Source of the DNA: Nitrosomonas aestuarii
Lineage (GTDB): Bacteria > Pseudomonadota > Gammaproteobacteria > Burkholderiales > Nitrosomonadaceae
Length of the DNA stretch: 42,190 nt
Direction of reading: 5' to 3'
NCBI RefSeq assembly: GCF_003046585.1
Contig: NZ_QAAE01000024.1
Coordinates: 1 to 42,190 of the forward strand
Shown in pieces: positions 7,890-17,824 of this stretch (its first letter is position 1; each line of letters begins with the position of its first letter). The translations under genes were made by a program, and so were the position numbers. The notes beneath the pieces were generated by a model. That model was not told the origin of the DNA. It ran no database searches and saw only the letters and a program-made list of their open reading frames with translations.

Positions 7890-8915
7890 ATGATTATTTT
7901 AGGTATAGAAACATCCTGTGATGAGACCGGAATTGCGCTGTACGACACTGAACGCGGATTACTCAGTCATGCACTTTATTCCCAAATTGAAATGCATAGC
8001 GAATATGGTGGCGTTGTGCCAGAGCTCGCGTCCCGGGACCATATCCGGCGTATTTTGCCGCTCATTAAAGAAGCACTAAATGTTGCCCACTGCGAGCTTG
8101 CTGACATCGATGCGCTTGCGTTTACGCAAGGACCCGGTCTGGCCGGTGCGTTGCTGGTTGGAGCCAGTGTGGGTGCTGCACTTAGTTTTGTCTTGAAAAT
8201 TCCGGCGTTGGGTATTCACCATCTTGAGGGGCATTTGCTTTCGCCACTGCTGTCGACGCCTGCGCCTGAGTTTCCTTTTATTGCATTACTGGTGTCAGGT
8301 GGCCATACTCAATTGATGCAGGTTGGCGGTGTCGGACAATATCAATTGTTGGGTGAAACCGTAGATGATGCTGCTGGTGAAGCTTTCGATAAAACAGCTA
8401 AACTATTGGGGCTGGGTTATCCGGGAGGTGCGGCTTTGTCGAAGCTTGCCGGACAAGGGCGTCCAGGACGATTTAAATTACCTTGCCCTATGCTTAAAAG
8501 CGGTGATCTTAATTTCAGTTTTAGCGGACTTAAAACAGCGGTACTGACCTTAACAAACAAGCAGAAAATGGATCAACAAGTACGCGCCGATATTGCTTTA
8601 GCGTTTCAGGAAGCTGTTGTCACCGTATTAACTGAGAAATCATTAGCTGCGCTATCGCGCTCCAATTTAAATCAGTTGGTTGTTGCAGGTGGCGTGGGGG
8701 CAAATCAACAATTGCGCCAACATCTCGCTGAAAAAACGGCTTTGATGGGCGCAACTGTTTTTTATCCGCAACTGGAGTTTTGTACCGACAATGGCGCCAT
8801 GATTGCGTTGGCGGGCGCGTTGCGGTTACAGGCAATGGATAAAAGGGAAAGTATTTCAACGGGTACTTTTACTGTTCGAGCCCGATGGAATCTGGCCGAG
8901 ACAATTGACGGCTAG
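7890..8915 (+). CDS. tsaD: tRNA N6-threonylcarbamoyladenosine transferase TsaD
   Basis: Transfers the threonylcarbamoyl group from threonylcarbamoyl-AMP to A37 of ANN-decoding tRNAs, working with TsaB and TsaE. The 341-residue length is typical. The ASKHA-fold ATP/metal motifs are present: the N-terminal [19 protein letters not shown], the metal-binding histidines in [10 protein letters not shown], the phosphate loop LVSGGHTQL and the C-terminal [12 protein letters not shown]. It is divergent from rpsU, an arrangement widely conserved in Proteobacteria, and convergent with the ferredoxin gene. Confidence 0.97.
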   Translation: MIILGIETSCDETGIALYDTERGLLSHALYSQIEMHSEYGGVVPELASRDHIRRILPLIKEALNVAHCELADIDALAFTQGPGLAGALLVGASVGAALSFVLKIPALGIHHLEGHLLSPLLSTPAPEFPFIALLVSGGHTQLMQVGGVGQYQLLGETVDDAAGEAFDKTAKLLGLGYPGGAALSKLAGQGRPGRFKLPCPMLKSGDLNFSFSGLKTAVLTLTNKQKMDQQVRADIALAFQEAVVTVLTEKSLAALSRSNLNQLVVAGGVGANQQLRQHLAEKTALMGATVFYPQLEFCTDNGAMIALAGALRLQAMDKRESISTGTFTVRARWNLAETIDG

Positions 8916-8951
8916 TGAGCAATTGAACGCTGAGAGCCCAACAAAACCGGT

Positions 8952-9206
<255 letters not shown>

Positions 9207-9218
9207 TTACCTCTAAAA

Positions 9219-9698
9219 CTATTTTGCTATTTTATTGTGCAAGCGTTGCGCTACGATAGGATGTACAAATTTATCAGCTTTGCCGCCCAGCAAAGCAATC
9301 TCGCGAACTATTGTTGCTGAGACAAACATATATTGTTCACTTGGCGTCATAAATAGCGTCTCAACATCCGGGTACATGCTGCGATTCATACCCGCCATTT
9401 GAAATTCATATTCAAAATCGGATGCGGCACGTAACCCGCGCAGAATGACTCTTGCATTTTGTTGTTGCAGGAATTCCATTAACAAACCCGAAAATGATGT
9501 CACTATTACATTTGGGCAATCTGACAGCACTTGTTCTGCCATATAGACGCGTTCGTCCAGAGTAAAGAATGGTTTTTTTGCACTGCTGGCCGCAATGGCA
9601 ACAGTTACTTGATTAAAAATGCGAGCAGCGCGCCGCACAAGGTCTTCATGTCCACGCGTTACGGGATCAAAGGTCCCCGGATAAACGGCTTTATCCAT
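9219..9698 (-). CDS. coaD: Phosphopantetheine adenylyltransferase CoaD
   Basis: Joins ATP and 4'-phosphopantetheine to form dephospho-CoA, the penultimate step of coenzyme A synthesis. It is 159 residues, the family length. Nucleotidyltransferase motifs are [20 protein letters not shown] (the T/HxGH-type ATP site, here RGH), [21 protein letters not shown] and the C-terminal [10 protein letters not shown]. The start overlaps the end of rsmD by 8 bases, so the two are translationally coupled, an order seen in many bacteria. Confidence 0.97.
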   Translation of the reverse strand: MDKAVYPGTFDPVTRGHEDLVRRAARIFNQVTVAIAASSAKKPFFTLDERVYMAEQVLSDCPNVIVTSFSGLLMEFLQQQNARVILRGLRAASDFEYEFQMAGMNRSMYPDVETLFMTPSEQYMFVSATIVREIALLGGKADKFVHPIVAQRLHNKIAK

Positions 9699-10257
9699 GG
9701 TTGTCCAATACCGTGTGCAATTCCAATAATTGATAATTCACTTTGCCTGCTTTTCCTTTGCGCCATATCTGCCACTGTTGATCTGGTATCCAAGGAGTTT
9801 TGGTTTCAAGATAAACCTGCCCCCTTTTGGTAAGAAGCGGTGGTAACAGAGACATTATTTCAGGTACTAATTGCAGCCGATAGGGCGGATCAAGAAAAAC
9901 AACATCAAATTGACGTTTGTCAGAAGCTAAAAATACTGTTGCGTCCATATTTACCAGTTCAATCTGGTTTGCCTTTAATTTGTCTCTGTTTTCCTGCAGC
10001 GCTTTATACACGCTGTTGTCCGATTCTACCATTATCACCTTCGCAGCACCACGAGAAGCCGCTTCAAATCCCAGTGCGCCGCTGCCGGCAAAAAGATCCA
10101 GGCAACACATACCGTCCAGATCCTGACCAAGCCAGTTAAAGAGCGTCTCGCGTACCCGGTCGGGTGTGGGACGCAAGTCAGGTAGGTATGGAAAAGTAAT
10201 CATGCGGCTACGCCAGCACCCGCCTATGATGCGAAGCTTACCTTGAGTGAGCGCCAT
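9691..10257 (-). CDS. rsmD: 16S rRNA (guanine966-N2)-methyltransferase RsmD
   Basis: A 188-residue SAM-dependent methyltransferase acting on G966 of 16S rRNA in the assembled small subunit. Recognisable are the N-terminal [16 protein letters not shown] and [15 protein letters not shown], the SAM loop [19 protein letters not shown] and the catalytic VVFLDPPY. It overlaps coaD downstream and follows the M16 peptidase-like gene by 21 bases, the usual betaproteobacterial order. Confidence 0.96.
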   Translation of the reverse strand: MALTQGKLRIIGGCWRSRMITFPYLPDLRPTPDRVRETLFNWLGQDLDGMCCLDLFAGSGALGFEAASRGAAKVIMVESDNSVYKALQENRDKLKANQIELVNMDATVFLASDKRQFDVVFLDPPYRLQLVPEIMSLLPPLLTKRGQVYLETKTPWIPDQQWQIWRKGKAGKVNYQLLELHTVLDNHG

Positions 10258-10278
10258 AGAGAAAAAAAGATTTGATTT

Positions 10279-11586
10279 TTATTGCGGAATTGCTCCGACA
10301 ATCACAGTGACTATATTTTCTGAATGAATACGGCGTTGAAATGCATTTTTGATTTGTGCTGTGGTGACTGCTTCAACCGATTTTAAATAATCATCCAGAT
10401 ATGTTAAAGGGAGGTTATAAAAGCCTATCATGGCAAGATATCCCAATATTTTTTTGTTGCTGTCAAGTCTCAAGGGAAAGCCGCCAATAATGTTTTGCTT
10501 GGCAGAAATGAGTTCTTGTTCGCTGGGGCCCTTTTCAATAAAGTCTTTCAGTACAGTTTGTGTCAATACAAGCGCTTCATCTGATTGTTCTTTTTTTGTT
10601 TGCAAGCCGATTTGGAAGGGTCCTTTTTCTCTGAGCGGAGAGAAAAAACTGTAAACACTGTAAGCCAACCCTCTTTGTTGGCGAATCTCTTCCATCAGGC
10701 GTGACACGAAGCCACCGCCGCCCAGGATGTAATTGCCGACCAGGAGTGGAAAGTAATCTGGATCACTTCTACGCATCCCCGGATAGGCCAGTTGGATATG
10801 GCTTTGTGATGCGGGATGTGCGATTTTTTTTATTTGGCCGGTTGGATTTTCAACTGGTGGAATATGATGGTTATTTGCATCTTTGGGGAGATTACCTGTC
10901 AGTGACTCCGCTATTTTTGCTGCTTCTTTTTTGTCTATATCGCCTATGATAGCAACAACCGCATTGGCTGCAGTATAGTGGGATTGATAAAACGTGATCA
11001 GATCATCTCGCTGTATTTTTTCAACTGTTTCGATCTCTCCTGCCTCGTTTAATCCATAGGGATGATCGCTGTAGAGCATTTCCATCAGTGCGCGGTCTGC
11101 GATGTAGCTCGGTTTGGTACTCGATTCTTTAATGCTTGCGATGATTCTTGTTTTTTCACGTTGCAAAATATCCTGTGGAAATTCCGGACTTTGAATAATT
11201 CTGGAAAACATATCCAATGCCTGTTCACGTTCACGCTTGTTACTTAAAGTGCGCAGTGTAAACCCGGCGCGATCCACATCAAAGCTTCCACCCAATTGAG
11301 CGCCCACATCGGCTAATGCTTTGGCAATCTCATCCTCAGACAGACCGCCTGCTCCTAGATTCAGCAAATGCCGTGTCAAATTTGCTAGACCGGATTTATC
11401 AGAGCTGTTTTTACTACTGCCTGCGGCAAATTCCATACGAATATCCAGTATGGGCAGTTCATTACTTTCGACAAAATAGACACGCGCACCGGAAGATGTC
11501 TGCCAGAATTGGATAGAAAGCGATGCAGATAACGATTGGGAATAAATGCAAATCAGGAAGACAAAGACATATTGCTTTAGGTGCAT
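10279..11586 (-). CDS. Secreted M16 zinc-peptidase family protein, non-catalytic type
   Basis: A 435-residue exported protein (signal peptide about 1-21) with the two-lobed M16 fold. The position of the zinc-binding HxxEH motif (residues 69-73, in SGLANLTRHLLNLG) reads NLTRH, so the first His and the catalytic Glu are missing. The second-half R/Y motif (QQRGLAYSVYS) is kept. Such proteins normally pair with a catalytic M16 subunit encoded next door, like the alpha and beta subunits of the mitochondrial processing peptidase. Here the upstream gene is ppc and no catalytic partner is in the window. It precedes rsmD. Confidence 0.88.
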   Translation of the reverse strand: MHLKQYVFVFLICIYSQSLSASLSIQFWQTSSGARVYFVESNELPILDIRMEFAAGSSKNSSDKSGLANLTRHLLNLGAGGLSEDEIAKALADVGAQLGGSFDVDRAGFTLRTLSNKREREQALDMFSRIIQSPEFPQDILQREKTRIIASIKESSTKPSYIADRALMEMLYSDHPYGLNEAGEIETVEKIQRDDLITFYQSHYTAANAVVAIIGDIDKKEAAKIAESLTGNLPKDANNHHIPPVENPTGQIKKIAHPASQSHIQLAYPGMRRSDPDYFPLLVGNYILGGGGFVSRLMEEIRQQRGLAYSVYSFFSPLREKGPFQIGLQTKKEQSDEALVLTQTVLKDFIEKGPSEQELISAKQNIIGGFPLRLDSNKKILGYLAMIGFYNLPLTYLDDYLKSVEAVTTAQIKNAFQRRIHSENIVTVIVGAIPQ

Positions 11587-11632
11587 AATATTTTTCTCGC
11601 GGAATGTTTATACATAATAAAGTACTTGCCGG

Positions 11633-14425
11633 TTAACCGCTATTTCGCAGCCCTGCGGTCACGCCATTAATGGTCAGATGAATAGATCGTTTTATTTCGT
11701 CACTGTCTTCTCCGGAGCGATAACGGCGCAACAATTCCACTTGCAAATGATTGAGCGGGTCAATATAAGGTCTTCGGTTCTGAATACTGCGCGCAAGCGT
11801 CGGATTATCCTGTAATAACTCGGTATTGCCTGTTATCGCAAAAAGCCATTTTTTGCAGCGTTTCCATTCTTCGTGAATGCGTCCAAAAATCTGATCCCGT
11901 AAAATAATATCCGTTACCAGTTCAGCATATCGGGAAGCAATACCCATATCGGTTTTGGCCAGTACCATATCCATGTTCGACAACAAGGTCTGCATAAATG
12001 GCCATGTTCGGTACATTTCCTGCAATAATTCCAATCCTGTTCCTGTTTGATCCTCTTGCACAAAAGCTTCAACCGCATGCCCAAAACCATACCATCCGGG
12101 AATCATGACACGATTCAGGCCCCAGCTGAAAACCCATGGAATAGCACGCAAATCTTCAATCTCATCTGATGATTTGCGTGAGGCCGGACGACTGCCGATA
12201 TGTAAGCCGGAAATCTCGCGAATGGGTGTCGATTCCTGAAAAAACTGCTTGAATCCCGGTGTTTCAAATACTAGGTTTTGATAAGCCGCAAATGAATGAA
12301 CGGCGAGATTATCCATGGCCCGATAATACCGTCCAGCATTGTCTCCAATCGGATCATGACCTAATAATGTAGATTCAATCGTTGCAGCGACCAGCGTTTC
12401 AAGATTGCGTCTGCCAATTTCCGGTTCAGCATATTTACTGCTGATAACCTCACCTTGTTCGGTAACGCGTATCTGGCCATTTACGCTACCGGGTGGCTGT
12501 GCCAAGATGCCCTGGTAGCTGGGGCCGCCGCCGCGTCCGACTGTGCCGCCCCGTCCATGAAAAAGCCTTAACTCGATATTATGTTTAGCAAACACCTTAG
12601 TCAATTCAATTTCAGCTTTATAAATCTCCCAGTTGGATGTGATGAATCCACCGTCTTTGTTGCTGTCTGAATACCCCAGCATAACTTCCTGTACATTGCC
12701 GCGCGAAACTAACAGTGTTTTGTAGTAAGGCAGGGAAAACAGCTGATCCATGACTACGCCGCAACTGCGCAAATCCGATATGGTCTCAAACAGTGGAATA
12801 ATATTGAGCCCAAGATACGGTTTTTCTCCAGCCTGCAATAGACCGACTTCTTTGAGTAATAGCGCCACTTCCAGTACATTAATAATATGTGTTGTCATGG
12901 AAATGATGTAATTGGGTATAGCCGCATGGCCAAAACGGGTTTGGATTTCTGCAGCTTTTTGCAAGATGCGCAATTCACTATTGGTTGATTCCGAATATTC
13001 CAGATAGGGTGAAAGTAACGGACGTGGACTGCTGATTTCGTTGAGTAACCATTCAATGCGTTTATCTTCTGGCATCTCCAGGTAATCGTTCCGATCTGTA
13101 CCCAATTCAAAAAGTTCTGCAACGACCTGTTCATGAACCTTACTATGCTGACGCATGTCCAGAGGCGCCAGGTGAAAGCCAAAGACATCCGCTGCGCGCC
13201 GTAAATTACGTAGTGGTCCGCGCGCAATCCAGTTTGCATTATGCTTTTTGAGCGATTTGATAACAATGTCGAGGTCATGCACAAATTCACTGCTGTCAGT
13301 GTAGGCTTGAGTACTTTCGTGTATCTCTGTCTGCTTGGGAGTATGCCCCAGTTTTTGGGTGGTTGCGACAAGTCGTGCGCCGATACCGATAAATGCGCGC
13401 CGGTAGGGTTCATCAATACGGCAGGCTGGGATATCCGGAGAAGCTGCCGCCAGTTCTTCCAGTTCATCTGTAATATTTACTAGACGCTCGGCCAGACTCA
13501 TGGTGTGGCCAATTCTTTCTACTTCGTCAATATAATAATCCAGCGCTAATGCGGATTGTCGTTCGGCTGCATATAGCATGACCTGATCCGTGACAAACGG
13601 GTTGCCATCTCTGTCGCCCCCAATCCAGCTTCCAATGCGAAGAAATGAATTGACACGAGGCGCTTTGTCGCCCATGTGACGTTCCAGCAGGTTTTCAATT
13701 TTTGCGTAGATATAAGGTACCTGAGACAGAAACGTGTAGCTGTAATACGCTAGCCCATTATCGATTTCGTCATGTACTGATAAGCGTACAGAGCGTAACA
13801 TGCGCGTAAGCCACAAAATTTGGATCATGGCGTGTAAATTTTCTTCATTTTGCCGTTTTTCATTGGGTGTCAGCTGGGTGAGTGCGCGCTCTCGTAACAA
13901 GCGTTCTATAGTAAGCTGGCAGTCGAGAATGCTTCTACGCTGGACCTCAGTCGGGTGTGCGGTTAGAACCGGCGAAACTATTGCTTTGGCAAAAAAATTG
14001 GCAAGTGATTCGCTGTCGATACCGCTTTCAAAAACGCGCCTCAATGCCAATGTTACACTGCCGGCTTGAGGCGACGAGCCGGCACACAGGTGCGCACGGC
14101 GGCGGCGATTATGATGTACATCTTCAGCAATATTTGAAAGTTGAGAAAAATAACTAAAAGCACGTACGACAACTACCGTTGCCGCGTTACTGAGTTCAGC
14201 AAGTATGCGGTCAAGTTCCTGACGTGCTTGCGGGTCTTGCTCTCTATGGAAGCGTATGGCTGTTTGTCTGATTTTCTCAACCAGCTCGAAAGACGCCTCT
14301 CCTTCCTGTTCGCGCAGGATATCTCCCAACATACGACCTAATAAGCGAATATCTTCTCGAAGCGGTAAATCCTTAACGTCAGCGGATTCATTTTCGGAAT
14401 GATTTTCCAAGCCTACAATATGCAT
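11633..14425 (-). CDS. ppc: Phosphoenolpyruvate carboxylase
   Basis: Carboxylates PEP with bicarbonate to oxaloacetate, refilling the TCA cycle; important in an autotroph that makes biosynthetic precursors from fixed carbon. It is 930 residues, somewhat longer than the E. coli enzyme (883) with an N-terminal extension of about 20 residues. Active-site motifs are TAHPTEVQRRSIL with His157, the FHGRGGTVGRGGGPSYQGIL loop, QPPGSVNGQIRVTEQGEVI and the conserved C-terminus ending RNSG (usually RNTG). It is divergent from hemC. Confidence 0.97.
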   Translation of the reverse strand: MHIVGLENHSENESADVKDLPLREDIRLLGRMLGDILREQEGEASFELVEKIRQTAIRFHREQDPQARQELDRILAELSNAATVVVVRAFSYFSQLSNIAEDVHHNRRRRAHLCAGSSPQAGSVTLALRRVFESGIDSESLANFFAKAIVSPVLTAHPTEVQRRSILDCQLTIERLLRERALTQLTPNEKRQNEENLHAMIQILWLTRMLRSVRLSVHDEIDNGLAYYSYTFLSQVPYIYAKIENLLERHMGDKAPRVNSFLRIGSWIGGDRDGNPFVTDQVMLYAAERQSALALDYYIDEVERIGHTMSLAERLVNITDELEELAAASPDIPACRIDEPYRRAFIGIGARLVATTQKLGHTPKQTEIHESTQAYTDSSEFVHDLDIVIKSLKKHNANWIARGPLRNLRRAADVFGFHLAPLDMRQHSKVHEQVVAELFELGTDRNDYLEMPEDKRIEWLLNEISSPRPLLSPYLEYSESTNSELRILQKAAEIQTRFGHAAIPNYIISMTTHIINVLEVALLLKEVGLLQAGEKPYLGLNIIPLFETISDLRSCGVVMDQLFSLPYYKTLLVSRGNVQEVMLGYSDSNKDGGFITSNWEIYKAEIELTKVFAKHNIELRLFHGRGGTVGRGGGPSYQGILAQPPGSVNGQIRVTEQGEVISSKYAEPEIGRRNLETLVAATIESTLLGHDPIGDNAGRYYRAMDNLAVHSFAAYQNLVFETPGFKQFFQESTPIREISGLHIGSRPASRKSSDEIEDLRAIPWVFSWGLNRVMIPGWYGFGHAVEAFVQEDQTGTGLELLQEMYRTWPFMQTLLSNMDMVLAKTDMGIASRYAELVTDIILRDQIFGRIHEEWKRCKKWLFAITGNTELLQDNPTLARSIQNRRPYIDPLNHLQVELLRRYRSGEDSDEIKRSIHLTINGVTAGLRNSG

Positions 14426-14581
14426 AGTGTTACTTCGCCTCTAGTTTAAAATTTGTTATTTATACTTCCTTTAATCCAAGCCGTACCTGGTTCGTGTTTG
14501 TCCAAGTCAGCATGGGTCATGCTAGAATGATCGTTTCGCTTTTATAGAAAATTTTGTCATTTTTATTATTTTTTTTATTTA

Positions 14582-15535
14582 ATGTCCAACTCATTTCATA
14601 TTCCTCAAAGCATAATTATTGCTTCTCGAGAAAGCCTACTTGCAATGTGGCAAGCCAAGTTTATTCGGAAACGTTTAATCCAATTATACCCGCAAACCGA
14701 AGTTAGCATACTCGGCATGACAACCCAGGGAGATCAGATACTAGATAAATCCTTATCAAAAATTGGAGGAAAAGGACTTTTTATCAAAGAGTTGGAGCAG
14801 GCGTTGGAAGATGGGCGAGCAGATATCGCTGTTCATTCCATGAAAGATATGCCCATGAATGTACCTGAAGGGTTTGCGTTGGCTGCTATTACTGAACGTG
14901 AAGATCCGCGCGATGCATTTGTTTCCAATCAGTATAAAAGTCTTGAAGAATTACCACCAGACAGCGTTGTCGGCACATCCAGCTTGCGGCGCGAAAGTCA
15001 GCTGCGTGCGCAATTTCCGCATCTAACTGTCAAACCATTACGCGGCAATGTGCAAACCCGATTGCGTAAGCTGGATGAAGGGCAGTATGCTGCTATTATT
15101 TTGGCTGCCGCTGGTTTAAAGCGATTGGAATTATCCGACCGTATCACTGCGTTGTTGAGTCCTGAGCAAAGCTTGCCCGCGGTCGGTCAGGGCGCCTTAG
15201 GCATAGAGTGTCGGGAAGACCGGTTCGACCTGGTTGGTCTTTTGCAACCGCTACATCATCAGGAAACAGCTTGTTGTGTCAAAGCCGAGCGAGCCATGAG
15301 TCGTGTGCTGGGGGGCAGTTGTCAGATTCCGTTAGGTGCTTTCGCTGAAATTGCGAATGATCAATTGAAGCTGCGTGGATTTGTCGCCAGTCCTGATGGC
15401 AAACAGATAGTGAGTAATGAATTAAAAGGCAAACCGGAAAGCGGGGAAGATATGGGGAAAAGCATGGCGCAAAACCTGATCGCACAAGGTGCTGATAAAA
15501 TTCTCGCGGCAATTGTTTCGGAACACGGCTGGTGA
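14582..15535 (+). CDS. hemC: Hydroxymethylbilane synthase HemC (porphobilinogen deaminase)
   Basis: Polymerises four porphobilinogen molecules into hydroxymethylbilane in tetrapyrrole synthesis; heme demand is high in ammonia oxidisers, whose hydroxylamine oxidation uses multiheme cytochromes. The 317 residues include [16 protein letters not shown], the catalytic Asp region [37 protein letters not shown] and [12 protein letters not shown], whose Cys carries the dipyrromethane cofactor. The stop overlaps the hemD start. Upstream, TAGAAT near 14523 is a possible -10 with no strong -35. Confidence 0.97.
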   Translation: MSNSFHIPQSIIIASRESLLAMWQAKFIRKRLIQLYPQTEVSILGMTTQGDQILDKSLSKIGGKGLFIKELEQALEDGRADIAVHSMKDMPMNVPEGFALAAITEREDPRDAFVSNQYKSLEELPPDSVVGTSSLRRESQLRAQFPHLTVKPLRGNVQTRLRKLDEGQYAAIILAAAGLKRLELSDRITALLSPEQSLPAVGQGALGIECREDRFDLVGLLQPLHHQETACCVKAERAMSRVLGGSCQIPLGAFAEIANDQLKLRGFVASPDGKQIVSNELKGKPESGEDMGKSMAQNLIAQGADKILAAIVSEHGW

Positions 15536-16338
15536 TTACGAATCAGGCGGTCAGGCCTTTGCAAGGAATCAATGTATTGGTTACCAGGCCTGAACACCAA
15601 AGTCTTTTTCTGACTGAAAGTATTCGGAATCTGGGCGGTAATCCAATTATTTTCCCGGTATTAGAAATATCGGATATTAAGAACAAAGCGCCTTTGCTTG
15701 AATTGATCCGGCGGCTTGATGAATATGATCTGGCTGTTTTCGTGAGTCCGAATGCTGTGCATAAGGCTATGCAGTTCATTCGCACACACCGCTCAATCCA
15801 TCAACTATTGCCTGCACACACCAAAATCGCTGCGGTTGGTAAAGGCAGCGCAGATGCTTTAAAAGAATACGGTGTTGATCAAGTAATTATTCCAAAAGAA
15901 CGTTTTGACAGCGAAGCGTTACTTGAGCACGCAGCGCTTCAACACGTGTCGGGAAAACGCGTCATTATTTTTCGTGGTAACGGTGGCAGGCCATTACTGG
16001 GTGATACCTTGATGCAGCGCGGCGCATTGATTGATTATGCTGAATGCTACTATCGAGGCAAACCCAATGTTGATCCGGATGAGTTAATATCAAACTGGTC
16101 CCATGGGAGAATCAATGCTGTCATTATCACAAGTAGTGAAGGTTTGCAAAATTTATTTGACATAATTGGCTCATATGGCCAACAATTGCTGAAAATAACA
16201 CCTGTATTTACTGCTTATGAACGAATTGCCTGTAATGCACGGGATGCTGGGCTCAAAAAAGTTGTGCGATCAGTGGATACCGGCGATCAGGGTATATTGC
16301 AAAGTATGCAGGATTATTTTTGTAAAACCAAAGTTTAA
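15532..16338 (+). CDS. hemD: Uroporphyrinogen-III synthase HemD
   Basis: Closes hydroxymethylbilane with inversion of ring D to uroporphyrinogen III. It is 268 residues; the family is weakly conserved, but [61 protein letters not shown] and [13 protein letters not shown] are typical. It begins with GTG overlapping the hemC stop (GTGA), so the pair is coupled. Unlike many betaproteobacteria, neither a HemX fusion nor a separate hemX follows; hemY comes after a 223-base gap. Confidence 0.93.
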   Translation: MITNQAVRPLQGINVLVTRPEHQSLFLTESIRNLGGNPIIFPVLEISDIKNKAPLLELIRRLDEYDLAVFVSPNAVHKAMQFIRTHRSIHQLLPAHTKIAAVGKGSADALKEYGVDQVIIPKERFDSEALLEHAALQHVSGKRVIIFRGNGGRPLLGDTLMQRGALIDYAECYYRGKPNVDPDELISNWSHGRINAVIITSSEGLQNLFDIIGSYGQQLLKITPVFTAYERIACNARDAGLKKVVRSVDTGDQGILQSMQDYFCKTKV

Positions 16339-16344
16339 GAACAT

Positions 16345-16382
16345 TTTGATGGTATCAAACCATAATAATACATACCATCAAA
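16345..16382. repeat. 11-bp perfect inverted repeat after hemD
   Basis: Arms TTTGATGGTAT (16345-16355) and ATACCATCAAA (16372-16382) match perfectly around a 16-base loop, 7 bases after the hemD stop. No U-tract follows, so it is not a standard intrinsic terminator; it could protect the hemCD mRNA 3' end or be a scar of a lost gene or element. Part of the arm (GATGGTAT) occurs once more near 16474. Confidence 0.6.
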
Positions 16383-16561
16383 CCGGGGAGCGTCAGAAAG
16401 TTGTTGATGAATTGATACTATAATGAAAAAGTCTGGACCTTTAAATTAGGATGCTTCAACTATTGCACTATCGTAGATGGTATTTTAATTATACTGTCAG
16501 CGGTATCAGCAGATATGAATGCAATTTCGATTACTGGCTCCAACATTAACAAGGAGAGGAT

Positions 16562-17737
16562 ATGAGACTGATACTTTGGGTGTTAGTACTGTTTGCTGCT
16601 GCTGTTGCTGTTGCACTTGCTGTCGAAGAATATAGTACAGGTCATCTCATAGTGGAGATACCGTCTTTTGAAAAAATAGAGCTGTCACTTGATTATGCTG
16701 TGGCGGGTCTTGTTGCTGCATTTGTTGTATTTTATATTCTGGTTCGAATGCTTATTGGTTTATTTGATCGCCGAAATATCAGAGCAGAATCGTTGATGTT
16801 GACAGGCTTGAAAGCTTTCTTTGAAGGTGATTATGATAAGGCCAAGAAAAGTGCGACAAAAGGATTCAAACTGGCAAAAACACCGCTTATCAAAACAATT
16901 AATTCGGTGGTCGCTACACGTTCTGCGCATTATGTTGCGGACACTTTTACACGAGATGCATTGCTCGCCAAAACGGAGCAGGAAGTGCAGGATGAAAGAG
17001 CGTTGCGACTGGTTACCAAAGCTGAGTTGTTGCTGAGTGCTGGTCGCCCTCAGGAGGCGCTGGAAGCGCTGCAGGATTTGTACTCCACAGGCGGCTTACA
17101 GCCGACAGCCGTTTTACGATTGGAGCTGGAAGCACAAAAACAAGTCAAAAACTGGGATGCTGTTCTTGAAATAGCTGACGTATTAAGGCGCCGTCATCCG
17201 CTTAGCAGAGATAATTTCGAGAAGATCAGACATGAGGCGCATCTGCAAAATTTCAAGATTAAAGCAACGAACCTAAAGTCGCTAAGCAAATACTGGCACA
17301 GCTTATCCGAGCATGAACAAGGCAATAGCCGTTTGGCTGCGGCTGCGACACGCGCCTATATTTCATTGGGTGATTGTGCGACCGCACATAAAATTGTCGA
17401 GCGAAACGTGCAAACAGACTGGGATTCTGAATTAATTTTACTTTATGCGGAGTGTCTTAATTATCATGTCAGCAGACAAATTGAATGTGCTGAAGTCTGG
17501 CTGAAAGCGCAGCCTAATAATGCCGATTTGCTTTTGATGCTGGGTAAATTATGTGCTCATTGTGAATTATGGGGCAAGGCACAGAGTTACCTGGAAGCCA
17601 GTGTTTCTGTAGAACCCAGCGCGACCGCGCATTTTTCGCTGGCGCAATTAAATGAAAAACTCGGTAAGCATGAGTTGGCAATGGATCATTATAACAAGGC
17701 GCTTGAACTGACATTAAGAACCAGTTTAGCAGTCTAA
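16562..17737 (+). CDS. hemY: HemY-type heme biosynthesis membrane protein with TPR repeats
   Basis: A 391-residue inner-membrane protein of the HemY_N family. Two N-terminal transmembrane segments (about 2-21 and 44-66) are followed by a helical TPR-like cytoplasmic domain (repeats such as AELLLSAGRPQEALEALQDLY and AHFSLAQLNEKLGKHELAMDHYNKAL). The family is genetically tied to heme synthesis but is not an enzyme; it is distinct from the protoporphyrinogen oxidase called HemY in Bacillus. An AAGGAGAGG ribosome binding site precedes the ATG. The long gap from hemD suggests its own promoter, though none is clear. Confidence 0.92.
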   Translation: MRLILWVLVLFAAAVAVALAVEEYSTGHLIVEIPSFEKIELSLDYAVAGLVAAFVVFYILVRMLIGLFDRRNIRAESLMLTGLKAFFEGDYDKAKKSATKGFKLAKTPLIKTINSVVATRSAHYVADTFTRDALLAKTEQEVQDERALRLVTKAELLLSAGRPQEALEALQDLYSTGGLQPTAVLRLELEAQKQVKNWDAVLEIADVLRRRHPLSRDNFEKIRHEAHLQNFKIKATNLKSLSKYWHSLSEHEQGNSRLAAAATRAYISLGDCATAHKIVERNVQTDWDSELILLYAECLNYHVSRQIECAEVWLKAQPNNADLLLMLGKLCAHCELWGKAQSYLEASVSVEPSATAHFSLAQLNEKLGKHELAMDHYNKALELTLRTSLAV

Positions 17738-17824
17738 GCAGCGTGCTTGCACTTCTGTTGCCTAACAGCTTGTCAATTTATATTGTTCTAGTAACGGATT
17801 CTAAGCAATTTTCTGGTAATTTCA

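Noticed and set aside
12895..13467. 190-codon minus-strand frame
   Set aside because: It overlaps ppc in another frame; ppc is unambiguous across this stretch.
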